DNA of 64,000 bases. Source: an uncultured Eubacteriales bacterium (GTDB lineage Bacteria > Bacillota > Clostridia > Oscillospirales > Oscillospiraceae). Location of the stretch: assembly GCA_900545805.1 (NCBI GenBank), contig URAL01000003.1:16033-80032 (forward strand). The letters run 5' to 3'. The notes under the pieces were generated by a model. The model had not been told where the DNA came from, did no database searches, and saw only the letters and a program-made list of their open reading frames with translations. The translations under genes were made by a program, and so were the position numbers. This document shows positions 26,254-35,206 of the stretch, piece by piece (the first letter of the stretch is position 1; every line of letters begins with the position of its first letter).

Positions 26254-26346
26254 CAGCGGCGCGTTCAGGTCCCTGCGGATGCTCATATTGCGGTCGCCCG
26301 GTGTCACACTTATCGACAAAACCGTGGCGTTTCGCGCTCCGTTAGC

Positions 26347-26374
26347 TTCACAGCGCGGCCATATGGTGCATAAT
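26347..26374 (+). promoter_or_regulatory. Candidate promoter of the DUF3343 gene
   Basis: TTCACA (26347-26352), 16-base spacer, CATAAT (26369-26374), 26 bases before the gene. Moderate match. Bases 26254-26340 upstream of it hold nothing I recognise. Confidence 0.4.
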
Positions 26375-26400
26375 ATATAGCAAAAAAGAAGGGGTCAATT

Positions 26401-26652
26401 ATGCGCTATATATTTATGTGCCGGTCGCTGACCTATGCGCAGTCTGCGGCTCGTGCGCTTGAAAAAAACGCGATATCGGCAGCTGTCAAAAAGGCACCCT
26501 CCGGACTCAGCATCAGCGGGTGCAGCTACTGTGTAGGCGTGTCATATACGAAGGGAGCGGCGGCTGCCGCGGTTCTGCGACGCGAGGGTCTGCTTCAGGG
26601 GAAGATATTTCTTCGCCGGGATGACGAAAGCTATACCGAGGTGATCCTGTGA
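26401..26652 (+). CDS. DUF3343 protein (putative Se/S carrier-like)
   Basis: An 83-residue protein of the DUF3343 type: YIFMCRSLTYAQSAARALEKN, then the cysteine-bearing turn SGCSYCVGVSY and an alanine-rich helix. DUF3343 proteins have been described as putative selenium or sulfur carriers because they sit beside cysteine desulfurase-like genes, as here; the next gene overlaps by four bases. The exact role is not established. AAGGGG precedes the ATG. Confidence 0.82.
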   Translation: MRYIFMCRSLTYAQSAARALEKNAISAAVKKAPSGLSISGCSYCVGVSYTKGAAAAAVLRREGLLQGKIFLRRDDESYTEVIL

Positions 26653-27770
26653 TATATCTTGACTCTGCCGCGACAAGCTTTCTTAAGCCCAAAAGCGTTA
26701 AACTGGCAATGCTGCGCGCTATGGATACGATGTCGAGCCCGGGCAGGGGAGCTTACGAAGCTGCCATGCGTGCAGCCGATAAGGTATATGAATGCCGCAC
26801 CCTGGCATGCAGACTGTTTAACTTCGATAAGCCGGAAAATGTAGTCTTCACAATGAACGCGACCCACGCACTGAACATTGCGATAAAAACACTCGCAAGG
26901 CATGGAAGCCGTGTCGTTGTCTCCGGATACGAACACAATTCCGTGACCCGAGCTCTGCACGAGATAGGTGCTGATGTAACCGTCGCGGCGGGGAAGCTCT
27001 TTGATACGGAGAGTGTTGCGGCTGAATTTGAAGATAAGGTTCGTGGAGCCGACCTTGCCGTATGCAACCATGTATCCAATGTTTTCGGATTCATTCAGCC
27101 GATATATGAAATATCCTCGATATGCAGCCGGCACGGCGTGCCGCTTGTTATAGACGCATCGCAGTCGGCCGGAATCGAAACGCTAAACTGCTCCGGACTT
27201 GATGCCGCATTTATCGCAATGCCCGGGCATAAGGGATTGCTCGGGCCGCAGGGAACAGGTATACTTTTGTGTAATGAGAGCCCGAAACCGCTCATCAGCG
27301 GCGGTACCGGCTCGGAGAGTCTTATTCAGATAATGCCTGAGCATCTGCCCGACAGAGCAGAGGCCGGGACGCACAACGTTGTAGGCATAGCCGGACTGTG
27401 TGAGGGAATGAAATATGTACTGAATAAGGGCGCTGAAACTATCGGCAGCTATGAAGCGCGGCTTTGCAGCGGCATGGCCGAGCGGCTCTGCCGCGTACCC
27501 TCACTTGAAGTCTTCTCAGGCAGCGCCGGAACTCAGGCAGGTGTGCTGTCCTTCAGGCACGGGACGATCAACTGCGAGGAGTTCTGCGAGAGGCTCGGTC
27601 AAAGAGGTATAGCCGCACGCTGTGGACTTCACTGCGCTCCGCTTGCGCACAAGAGCGCCGGCACAGTTGATACAGGCACTGTGCGCATAAGCTTTTCGCC
27701 GTTTATATCCCGCCGGCAGACCATGCAGGCGTGCACGACTATAGAAAAGATAGCCCGCAGAGAAAATTAA
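26649..27770 (+). CDS. Cysteine desulfurase family aminotransferase (class V)
   Basis: A 373-residue PLP enzyme. The N-terminus IYLDSAATSFLKPKSV, the segment ATHALNIAIKTLA and the PLP lysine in MPGHKGLLGPQGTG are of the TIGR01977 (EF2568-like) group, between IscS/SufS and CsdA. A cysteine at the active-loop position (RCGLHCAPLAHK) supports desulfurase or selenocysteine lyase activity. The start is GTG 26649, overlapping DUF3343. The two likely form a sulfur or selenium transfer pair. Confidence 0.9.
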   Translation: MIYLDSAATSFLKPKSVKLAMLRAMDTMSSPGRGAYEAAMRAADKVYECRTLACRLFNFDKPENVVFTMNATHALNIAIKTLARHGSRVVVSGYEHNSVTRALHEIGADVTVAAGKLFDTESVAAEFEDKVRGADLAVCNHVSNVFGFIQPIYEISSICSRHGVPLVIDASQSAGIETLNCSGLDAAFIAMPGHKGLLGPQGTGILLCNESPKPLISGGTGSESLIQIMPEHLPDRAEAGTHNVVGIAGLCEGMKYVLNKGAETIGSYEARLCSGMAERLCRVPSLEVFSGSAGTQAGVLSFRHGTINCEEFCERLGQRGIAARCGLHCAPLAHKSAGTVDTGTVRISFSPFISRRQTMQACTTIEKIARREN

Positions 27771-27781
27771 TTAATATTTGA

Positions 27782-27810
27782 TTGCCTTTTGCTCGTATAT
27801 ATTATATAAT
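27782..27810 (+). promoter_or_regulatory. Promoter of the cdaA operon
   Basis: TTGCCT (27782-27787), 17-base spacer, TATAAT (27805-27810). Confidence 0.75.
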
Positions 27811-27834
27811 ATAGTGATTAAAAATACAGCAAAG

Positions 27835-27858
27835 TGCGGACTGCATACGCAGTCCGCA
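27835..27858 (+). promoter_or_regulatory. Leader hairpin upstream of cdaA
   Basis: A perfect ten-base stem TGCGGACTGC/GCAGTCCGCA with loop ATAC, in the untranslated leader 24 bases before the start codon. It has no T-run. Confidence 0.55.
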
Positions 27859-27881
27859 GGCAAAGATTATTGGGGATTATA

Positions 27882-28775
27882 ATGCAGGACTTTTCAGGTT
27901 ACTTTTTAAGAATACTCAATTACCTTTCGACAATTAGCTTTTGGGATGTTGTTGATATCCTTATAGTTGCTTTTTTGTTCTATAAGGTGATAGATCTTGT
28001 GCGCAAGACAAGCTCATATAACCTTGCAAAGGGTATACTCTTGCTTCTTATTGTCTTGTGGCTGTCAGGGCCTTCGGTGTTTAACCTGACTATGATTAAC
28101 TTTATACTGCGCAAGACTGTTGAGATTGGCCTTATAGCGCTGGTTATCATATTTCAGCCCGAGCTCAGAAAGCTTCTGTCCAGGATGGGCAGCAAGGATT
28201 TTTACGGTATATTCTCACCAAAGGTTCAGGCTACAAGCAGGGCCGAGGCTGCCATTACGCAGACGGTGCTCGCCTGTGAGCAGATGTCTAAGACCAAGAC
28301 GGGCGCTCTTATAATATACGAGCGCAATGTTAAGCTCAGCGATATCATGACGACCGGCACTATCATAGATGCGGACATAACCTCAGAGCTTTTAAAGAAC
28401 ATATTTTATCCCAAGGCTCCGCTGCATGACGGTGCGCTGATAATCCGCAACTTCAGGATAGCTGCAGCCGGATGTGTGCTTCCGCTCACCTCAAAGACGA
28501 ACCTCAGCAAGGATCTCGGCATGCGTCACCGCGCCGGCATAGGTGCAAGCGAGGTGTCCGATGCGATAACGATCATCGTATCCGAGGAGACCGGCGGCAT
28601 CTCCGTTGCTGTTGAGGGCATGCTCAAGCGAAACCTCTCGGTCTCCATGCTCGAGCAGATCCTGCGAAAGGAGCTTATAGTTGAAGAGTCAAAAAAGAGT
28701 ACCGCAGCTGAGGTCTTCTCTCGCTTTTTTGACAAGCATAAGGTGAACAATGATGGAACAGAAAAAAAGAACTAA
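27882..28775 (+). CDS. cdaA: Diadenylate cyclase CdaA
   Basis: A 297-residue membrane enzyme making the second messenger c-di-AMP from two ATP. Three hydrophobic segments fill about residues 20-95, followed by the DAC domain with the DGA motif (D183 in PLHDGALII) and the RHR motif (215-217 in GMRHRAGIGASEVSD). The start at 27882 lies after GGGGAT; an upstream in-frame ATG at 27834 falls in the leader hairpin. It overlaps the YbbR gene by 26 bases, the usual cdaA-cdaR arrangement. Confidence 0.96.
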   Translation: MQDFSGYFLRILNYLSTISFWDVVDILIVAFLFYKVIDLVRKTSSYNLAKGILLLLIVLWLSGPSVFNLTMINFILRKTVEIGLIALVIIFQPELRKLLSRMGSKDFYGIFSPKVQATSRAEAAITQTVLACEQMSKTKTGALIIYERNVKLSDIMTTGTIIDADITSELLKNIFYPKAPLHDGALIIRNFRIAAAGCVLPLTSKTNLSKDLGMRHRAGIGASEVSDAITIIVSEETGGISVAVEGMLKRNLSVSMLEQILRKELIVEESKKSTAAEVFSRFFDKHKVNNDGTEKKN

Positions 28776-30012
28776 CAAAATATACGACAGCAAGATATTT
28801 TGGATGATCGTTTCGCTGCTGTTCTCACTTCTGATGTGGGTGTATGTGACAAGCCAGGATACAACAGACAGAGATCTCACATTTACCGGAATACCAGTTG
28901 AATTTCAGGGGCAGGAAGAGCTTCTGAGCGAGCGCGATCTCTCTATTACCGATGTGAGTGCCGATTCTGTCAGCATTGTCGTAAAGGGAAACCGCAGTAC
29001 GATATCAAAGCTAAAGGCATCGGATATAAAGGCCGTTATAGATGTCAGCAGCATAACAGCACCCAATAATATGACATGGACCTATAAACTTGTTTTTCCC
29101 AACTACGTAAACGAGAATGAGATAAGCGTCGTCCGCAAAAACCCGGACACCATAAACTTCACTGTTATAAAAAACAGTCGAAAGACAATAGATATAAAGG
29201 GCAGCTTTGAAGGCGCTGTCGCCGACGGCTGTGTAGCAGAGGAATTTGTTTTTGAGCCGAAAACGCTCACGGTAGACGGCCCGGAGGATATCATAAACAA
29301 GATTGATCACGCTTGGGTCACCTTCGGCAAGGATCAGACTATAGATTCCGTATATATTGAGGAAGCCGAGTTTACTCTGCGTGACAAGAACGATAATGTC
29401 ATCGATAAGACAGGGCTGCGTATATCAGAGGATACCGTGACCGCAACTCAGCCTATACTTAAAACTAAGGAAGTATCGCTCAGGGTGCAGCTCATATCAG
29501 GCGGAGGAATAACGGCAAGCGACTGCGATGTAAGCATTGACCCCAGCAGCATAAAGGTTGCCGGAGACTCCAGGATCATTGACGAGCTGGAGAACATAGA
29601 GCTCGGTACGATAGATCTCTCATCCTTCAATAACGGTTATGAGCACACATTTGCGATCGTGCTTCCCGAGGGAGTACAGAATCTCACGGGAGTTTCCGAT
29701 GCAAAGGTTACGATTGAGATAAACGGTACACACACTAAGACGTTTACAACGTCGAATATCGCCTGCAAGGGCGTAACGAGCGGATACCGTGCCAATATCG
29801 ACACCAAGGAAATAGAGGTCACGCTTCGGGCACTCAGCCAGGATGCGCTCAACAGAATAAAACCGGAGGATATAACAGTAGTTGCCGATCTGTCCGATTA
29901 CGGCGCGACAACGGGGCAGATTATCGTCAGCGCTAAGGTGACCGTCTCAGGTCACGAAAATGTCGGCGCCGTGGGTGAGGTAAAAGTGACTGTAACAATA
30001 TACAAGGATTAA
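28750..30012 (+). CDS. cdaR: YbbR-like protein (CdaR, CdaA regulator)
   Basis: A 420-residue protein with one N-terminal membrane anchor (IFWMIVSLLFSLLMWVYVTS) and several extracellular YbbR repeats rich in beta strands (for example VSADSVSIVVKGNRSTISKL, KTLTVDGPEDIINKID and KVAGDSRIIDELE). CdaR binds and modulates CdaA in Bacillus and relatives. In many Firmicutes glmM follows; here it does not. Confidence 0.92.
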   Translation: MMEQKKRTNKIYDSKIFWMIVSLLFSLLMWVYVTSQDTTDRDLTFTGIPVEFQGQEELLSERDLSITDVSADSVSIVVKGNRSTISKLKASDIKAVIDVSSITAPNNMTWTYKLVFPNYVNENEISVVRKNPDTINFTVIKNSRKTIDIKGSFEGAVADGCVAEEFVFEPKTLTVDGPEDIINKIDHAWVTFGKDQTIDSVYIEEAEFTLRDKNDNVIDKTGLRISEDTVTATQPILKTKEVSLRVQLISGGGITASDCDVSIDPSSIKVAGDSRIIDELENIELGTIDLSSFNNGYEHTFAIVLPEGVQNLTGVSDAKVTIEINGTHTKTFTTSNIACKGVTSGYRANIDTKEIEVTLRALSQDALNRIKPEDITVVADLSDYGATTGQIIVSAKVTVSGHENVGAVGEVKVTVTIYKD

Positions 30013-30030
30013 GACAGGAGGTCTTTACTT

Positions 30031-30438
30031 ATGACTCAGGATGCGGTAGTCACCAAGGTGCTTCCGAACGGTATGGCCGAGGTGGTCGTATCTCGCGGTA
30101 CGGCATGCGGAAGCAACTGCGGCAATTGCGAAAGCTGTGTGTTCCAGAATGAGATCAAGACGTTTGCAAAAAATACGGTTCATGCGAGGCCTGGTGAAAA
30201 GGTAGTCATTGAAAGTCTTAGCTCCAGGATATTCGGAGCGGCATTTATTGTATATATCGTACCGATGCTGGTCTTTATTATCGGCTATGTCATTGCCGCC
30301 TCCTGCGGGCTGACCGAGGGCATGAGCGTGTTGTGCAGCTTTTTGGCCTTCTGCGCTGCGGTAGCCTGTGTTGTTGTGTATCAGCGCCGCAGTAAGAGAA
30401 AAAATCCGATAAAATTTGAAATCATACAGCTTCGTTGA
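30031..30438 (+). CDS. RseC/MucC family (SoxR-reducing system-like) protein
   Basis: A 135-residue protein. The N-terminal part has a four-cysteine cluster (GTACGSNCGNCESC) and is followed by two membrane segments (about residues 71-90 and 98-115), the layout of RseC/RsxC-associated proteins. A redox or electron-transfer role is known for the family elsewhere; the role here next to cdaA is open. A good AGGAGG precedes it. Confidence 0.85.
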   Translation: MTQDAVVTKVLPNGMAEVVVSRGTACGSNCGNCESCVFQNEIKTFAKNTVHARPGEKVVIESLSSRIFGAAFIVYIVPMLVFIIGYVIAASCGLTEGMSVLCSFLAFCAAVACVVVYQRRSKRKNPIKFEIIQLR

Positions 30439-30447
30439 GGTGATAAA

Positions 30448-31326
30448 ATGATAAAAAGCATGACCGGATATGGCGGCGCCAGCGGCACTGTTGAGGGCAT
30501 TGAAGTAAGCGTGGAGCTAAAAAGCGTTAATAACAAATTCCTTGATACATCGGTAAGGATACCGCGCAGCTTTCTATTTGCCGAGGAAACGATAAAGCAG
30601 GCTGTCAGCTCGCATATAAGCCGCGGTAAGGTAGATGTGTTCGTAACCGTCGACACATCGATGGCAGACGATATGGTCGTCAGGGTAAATGAGCCGCTTC
30701 TCAAGGGTTATCTTGACGCGCTTAGCCTTATCTCGGACAAGTATGGCCTAACAAACGATATAAGCGTCATGGGTGTGAGCCGTCTGCCCGACGTTCTTTC
30801 CGTTGAGAAAAAAGAGCTTGATGCGAATGCTGTGGCCGAGGGAATGCGCACGATAGCGGAGCAGGCGCTGTGCGATTTTGACCGTATGCGAATCGTCGAG
30901 GGCGAAAAGCTCAAGGCGGACGTTCTGTTAAAGCTCAAGAACATCGAAAGCTATGTTACGGTTATCGAAAAAAACTCTCCTCTTACGGTAAAGGAATATC
31001 GGGAAAAGCTGCTCGGCAAGCTTAACGAGGTTCTCGGCTCATCGGGAATAGACGAGTCACGGATACTTACGGAGGCCGCAATATTTGCGGACAAAATCGC
31101 CGTTGACGAAGAGACCGTGCGTCTGCGCAGTCATATCTCACAGCTGCGTCAGATGCTCGAGACCGGCTCACCGATCGGACGAAAGATTGATTTTCTGCTT
31201 CAGGAGTTTAATCGCGAGGCAAATACGACTGGTTCAAAATGCCAGAATTCTGACATTGCACACGTTGTTGTCGAGCTCAAGTCCGAGATAGAGAAAATCC
31301 GTGAGCAGATTCAAAACATAGAGTGA
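30448..31326 (+). CDS. yicC: YicC/YloC family endoribonuclease
   Basis: A 292-residue protein with the family opening [12 protein letters not shown], the segment [15 protein letters not shown], and the C-terminal DUF1732 part [19 protein letters not shown]. YicC-type proteins are endoribonucleases. It precedes remA-gmk-rpoZ, as yloC does in Bacillus. Confidence 0.94.
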   Translation: MIKSMTGYGGASGTVEGIEVSVELKSVNNKFLDTSVRIPRSFLFAEETIKQAVSSHISRGKVDVFVTVDTSMADDMVVRVNEPLLKGYLDALSLISDKYGLTNDISVMGVSRLPDVLSVEKKELDANAVAEGMRTIAEQALCDFDRMRIVEGEKLKADVLLKLKNIESYVTVIEKNSPLTVKEYREKLLGKLNEVLGSSGIDESRILTEAAIFADKIAVDEETVRLRSHISQLRQMLETGSPIGRKIDFLLQEFNREANTTGSKCQNSDIAHVVVELKSEIEKIREQIQNIE

Positions 31327-31333
31327 GGCCGGT

Positions 31334-31594
31334 ATGACGCTCATAAATATCGGATTCGGAAACATGGTCAGCGCCGAGCGCGTTATCGCCATGGTAAGCC
31401 CTGAATCGGCGCCGATAAAGCGAATGATTCAGGATGCAAGAGACAGAGGACTTTTAATAGACGCATCCTTCGGCAGAAGCACGAGGGCAGCTCTAATTAT
31501 GGACAGCGGAAATGTTATTCTATCCGCGCTCACGCCGGAGGTGCTGGCGGCGCGAATGTCAAACAAAAGTGAGGAAGGTGCAGCAAATGGCTAA
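31334..31594 (+). CDS. remA: DUF370 family DNA-binding regulator (RemA-like)
   Basis: An 86-residue protein ([52 protein letters not shown]). In Bacillus RemA is a DNA-binding activator of biofilm matrix and osmoprotection genes and forms rings. Its place between yicC and gmk is conserved. The targets in this organism are unknown. Its end overlaps gmk by eight bases. Confidence 0.94.
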   Translation: MTLINIGFGNMVSAERVIAMVSPESAPIKRMIQDARDRGLLIDASFGRSTRAALIMDSGNVILSALTPEVLAARMSNKSEEGAANG

Positions 31595-32192
31595 TCAGAG
31601 AGGAAAGCTTATAGTTATATCCGGACCGTCCGGAGCAGGGAAGAGCACGGTTGTCTTTAAGGCGCTGGAAGGGCGCGAGGATGTATGCTTCTCAGTTTCC
31701 GCAACAACTAGGAAGCCCCGCCCCGGCGAGATAGACGGCAAGGAATACTTCTTTGTCGATCTTGACAAGTTCCGCGATATGGTCGCAAATGACGAATTTC
31801 TTGAGCATGCGGAGTATGTAGCGAACTCCTACGGTACGCCCAAAGCATATGTTGAGAAAAAGCTCAGCGAGGGCATGAACGTCCTGCTCGATATCGAGGT
31901 GCAGGGTGCTCTCCAGGTGCATCGGAAAATGCCCGAGGCTGTTATGGTGTTTATCATCCCGCCCTCCATGAAGGAGCTTGAAAAACGCCTGCGCAGCAGA
32001 GGCACGGACTCCGAGCGTAAGATTGAAGCCCGCCTCATCCGCGCAAAAGAGGAGTATGCCGCAGCCGATTTTTATGACTATATTATAATAAACGACGACG
32101 CCGATAAGGCCGCCAAGGAATTTTCGGCAATAATCACGGCTGAGTATTGCAGATATGACCTTAGAAAAAACTATTTAAGTGAGGTAGACTGA
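31587..32192 (+). CDS. gmk: Guanylate kinase
   Basis: A 201-residue GMP kinase. P-loop [15 protein letters not shown]-binding part [19 protein letters not shown] and [16 protein letters not shown], and the lid region with [10 protein letters not shown]. The ATG at 31587 (AGGAAGGTG upstream) is preferred over an open stretch starting inside remA. Confidence 0.97.
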   Translation: MANQRGKLIVISGPSGAGKSTVVFKALEGREDVCFSVSATTRKPRPGEIDGKEYFFVDLDKFRDMVANDEFLEHAEYVANSYGTPKAYVEKKLSEGMNVLLDIEVQGALQVHRKMPEAVMVFIIPPSMKELEKRLRSRGTDSERKIEARLIRAKEEYAAADFYDYIIINDDADKAAKEFSAIITAEYCRYDLRKNYLSEVD

Positions 32193-32194
32193 CC

Positions 32195-32386
32195 ATGATG
32201 CTTTATCCCCCTGTTGCCGAGCTTGTGAGCAAGACCGGCAACCGCTATCAGCTTGTAAATCTTGTTGCAAGAAGAGCTCGCCAGATATCAGCGGCAGCCG
32301 AGGAAGAGGGAATAATCCTCGATAAAAAGCCCGTTTCCGAAGCAATAGACGAGGTGTATACCGGCAAGCTTACCATAGAAAAATAA
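32195..32386 (+). CDS. rpoZ: DNA-directed RNA polymerase subunit omega
   Basis: A 63-residue omega subunit: YPPVAELVSKTGNRYQLVNL, VARRARQI and KPVSEAIDEVYTGKL. It stabilises the beta' subunit. Two ATGs in tandem give MM. It lies two bases after gmk, as in most Firmicutes. Confidence 0.95.
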   Translation: MMLYPPVAELVSKTGNRYQLVNLVARRARQISAAAEEEGIILDKKPVSEAIDEVYTGKLTIEK

Positions 32387-32391
32387 CTGAC

Positions 32392-32420
32392 AGCGGAGCT
32401 GTATTGCTCCGCTTGATTTT
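32392..32420 (+). terminator. Weak terminator after rpoZ
   Basis: AGCGGAGC/GCTCCGCT with a six-base loop, then TGATTTT. The T-run is broken, so read-through into priA is likely. Confidence 0.6.
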
Positions 32421-32438
32421 GCTTAAAGGCGGTGGGAC

Positions 32439-34691
32439 ATGTCTGAAAATCGCATAGCAAAAATAGCGGTCTCCGCCGCAAATTACAGCCTGGACAAGCC
32501 CTATGACTATCTGATCCCGGACAGCATGGCGGACAGCGTCGTTCCGGGAATGCGGGTTACCGTTCCGTTTTCACGCGGCAATCGCCGCAGCGAAGGAATC
32601 GTACTGGGGCTTGCTGATAGAAGCGAATGCGAAAAGCTCAAGCCTGTCGAGTCATGCCTTGATAAAGAGCCCATGCTCACGCGGGCGCAACTGAAGCTTG
32701 CCCTCTGGATGCATGACCGGCTGTTCTGTACGGTATATGAGGCTGTGAGAGCGATTCTGCCTGCCGGATGCTGGTTTGACACTGTCGGTGCGCGGCGCGT
32801 AAACGACAAAATGTGTGAAATGATCGACCTTGCCGTCGATGCCGGGGAGGCGTTTGCTCTTGCGCAGACAAAACGCAAGAAAGCACCGATGCAGGCATCG
32901 CTGCTTGAGCTGTTGTGTTCAACAGGAAGAGTCTCGGCACGTGAAGCGCTGCATTTTACGGGTGCGTCGCGGCAATCGCTCAACGCGCTTATAAACGCGG
33001 GACTTGTGACTACAGAGCTGGAGGAGGTCTTCCGCCGGCCTGAGATTTGGACGGGCAAGCTGAAGGCCCTGCCCACACTCAATCTTGAACAAAGTACTGC
33101 TTATGTCGGACTTAAAGGCTTGCTTGACGAGCCCTGTCCGGAGGCTGCGCTTTTATACGGCGTCACCGGAAGCGGTAAGACCTCTGTATATATCCGACTC
33201 ATAAACGATACGATAAAAAGCGGGAAAAGCGCTATCCTTTTAGTACCGGAAATAGCTCTCACCCCACAGATGATACGGACATTTTCCGAATACTTCGGCA
33301 ACGATGTTGCCATACTGCACAGCAGTCTCGGTATCGGCGAGCGCTATGACGAGTGGAAGCGCATAAAAAACGGCTCGGCAAAGCTCGCCATCGGCACGCG
33401 CAGCGCAGTTTTCGCTCCCTTTGAAAACCTTGGGCTTATAATCATGGACGAGGAGCAGGAGGACAGCTATAAGTCTGAAAGCTCTCCGCGATATCACGCA
33501 CGCGACATTGCAAAATACCGCTGTGCGAAAACAAATTCTCTGCTGCTGCTGGGTTCGGCAACGCCCGATATAGAAAGCCGTTATGCAGCCGAGACAGGAA
33601 CGTATAAATTCTTCGAGCTTCACGAGCGATATAACGCAATGCAGCTCCCCGCGGTCGAAATAGTCGATATGAAGAGTGAACTCAAGGCCGGAAACGGCAG
33701 TGAGCTAAGCTCCCGCCTACGCGCCGAACTTGAGGAGAATATCTCCCGAGGCGAGCAGAGCATATTATTCATAAACCGTCGCGGAGCCAATAAGCTCATA
33801 TGCTGCGGCGATTGCGGATATGTATATAAATGCCCGAATTGCAGCGTTTCGCTGACATATCACAGCGCAAATAAGCGCCTTATGTGCCACTACTGCGGCT
33901 ATACGCGTAAGGCGGACAGCCGCTGTCCAGATTGCGGAGGAATGCTCACGTTCATCGGCGCGGGCACGCAGCTTGTTGAGGATGAGCTTCGTAGGCTGTA
34001 TCCCGATACAGGTATTCTGCGTATGGATACGGATACGGTCAAGGCCGCTGGCAGCCATGATGCGCTGCTCGGCAGGTTTAAAAACGAAAAGATACCCATA
34101 ATGGTCGGTACGCAAATGGTCACCAAGGGGCTCAACTTTGAAAATGTAACGCTCATCGGCGTTATCTCGGCCGATCAGAGCCTGTACTGCGGCGATTACC
34201 GCTCGGGTGAGCGGACATTTTCGCTCATAACTCAGGTCATCGGACGCAGCGGAAGGGGCAGCAAGCCCGGCCGGGCGATCATCCAGACCTTCACTCCGCA
34301 AAATGAGCTGATTCGCCTTGCCGCTGCTCAGGACTATGACGGCTTTTATAAAACAGAGCTCAGCCTGCGCAGACTGCAAAACACTCCGCCTTTTGCAGAT
34401 ATCATTGCTATAACGGCCTCGGGCACGGTCGAAAGCACAGTTATTAAATGCTGCTCTGACATATGCAGAGTGCTGAAAGCATCTACAGGTGCGCGATGCG
34501 ATGTACGCATACTCGGACCGGCTCCGCTGCCGGTAGTAAGGGTAAACAACAGATACAGATACAGAGTAAATATATGCTGCAAGGCCGATAAGCAGCTGCG
34601 CGAGCTTGTCTCGTCGGTGCTCATCCGCTGCGCGAGATCAGGTAAATACAGAAGTGTCAGCGTCTTTGCTGACAACAACCCTTCCGATTAG
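32439..34691 (+). CDS. priA: Primosomal protein N' (PriA helicase)
   Basis: A 750-residue superfamily 2 helicase that restarts stalled replication forks. The N-terminal DNA-binding part precedes Walker A GVTGSGKTSVYI, Walker B MDEEQED and a zinc-binding insert of eight cysteines (CCGDCGYVYKCPNC, CHYCGYTRKADSRCPDCGG). Helicase motifs V/VI are in GTQMVTKGLNF and TQVIGRSGRG. It starts an operon running to rsgA. Length is normal. Confidence 0.96.
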   Translation: MSENRIAKIAVSAANYSLDKPYDYLIPDSMADSVVPGMRVTVPFSRGNRRSEGIVLGLADRSECEKLKPVESCLDKEPMLTRAQLKLALWMHDRLFCTVYEAVRAILPAGCWFDTVGARRVNDKMCEMIDLAVDAGEAFALAQTKRKKAPMQASLLELLCSTGRVSAREALHFTGASRQSLNALINAGLVTTELEEVFRRPEIWTGKLKALPTLNLEQSTAYVGLKGLLDEPCPEAALLYGVTGSGKTSVYIRLINDTIKSGKSAILLVPEIALTPQMIRTFSEYFGNDVAILHSSLGIGERYDEWKRIKNGSAKLAIGTRSAVFAPFENLGLIIMDEEQEDSYKSESSPRYHARDIAKYRCAKTNSLLLLGSATPDIESRYAAETGTYKFFELHERYNAMQLPAVEIVDMKSELKAGNGSELSSRLRAELEENISRGEQSILFINRRGANKLICCGDCGYVYKCPNCSVSLTYHSANKRLMCHYCGYTRKADSRCPDCGGMLTFIGAGTQLVEDELRRLYPDTGILRMDTDTVKAAGSHDALLGRFKNEKIPIMVGTQMVTKGLNFENVTLIGVISADQSLYCGDYRSGERTFSLITQVIGRSGRGSKPGRAIIQTFTPQNELIRLAAAQDYDGFYKTELSLRRLQNTPPFADIIAITASGTVESTVIKCCSDICRVLKASTGARCDVRILGPAPLPVVRVNNRYRYRVNICCKADKQLRELVSSVLIRCARSGKYRSVSVFADNNPSD

Positions 34692-34700
34692 GAGAAAATT

Positions 34701-35204
34701 ATGGCACTTAGACACATAGTGACCCAAGAGGATAAAATACTTCATAAGGTCTGCCGCGAGCAGGTCAAATTTGATGAACGGCTTCATCAGCTTCTTGACG
34801 ATATGGCCGAAACGCTTGAAAACGCAAACGGTGTCGGCCTTGCCGCGCCCCAGGTGGGCATACTTCGCCGCGTCGTTCTTGTTATCGAAACAAATGTTGA
34901 GGATGAGGAGGACGAGGAGATAATTGAGCTCATTAACCCCGTCATTGTGAAAACTGAGGGTGAGCAGGTCGGCGCTGAGGGCTGCCTGAGTGTGCCCGGC
35001 GAGTACGGCATAGTCCGCCGCCCGTCGTGCGTAACAGTCCGCGCTCAGGACAGGAACGGCAACTGGTTTGAATACACCGGCACGGGGCTCACCGCAAGAT
35101 GTATATGTCACGAGCTTGACCATCTCGACGGGCATCTTTTCACCGAAAAGGTCGAGCGTATGCTGTCTGAAGAAGAACTGAAGAAAAGCGGAAGCGAGGA
35201 TTGA
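34701..35204 (+). CDS. def: Peptide deformylase
   Basis: A 167-residue metalloenzyme that removes the formyl group from nascent N-termini. The three motifs are GVGLAAPQVG, EGCLSVPG and the metal motif CHELDHLDG (HExxH). The C-terminal tail is acidic and basic. fmt, the enzyme that adds the formyl group, follows directly. Confidence 0.97.
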   Translation: MALRHIVTQEDKILHKVCREQVKFDERLHQLLDDMAETLENANGVGLAAPQVGILRRVVLVIETNVEDEEDEEIIELINPVIVKTEGEQVGAEGCLSVPGEYGIVRRPSCVTVRAQDRNGNWFEYTGTGLTARCICHELDHLDGHLFTEKVERMLSEEELKKSGSED

Positions 35205-35206
35205 GC

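Noticed and set aside
26122..26319. 65-codon minus-strand frame at the ispF end
   Set aside because: It crosses the ispF terminator hairpin and resembles nothing; no start signal.
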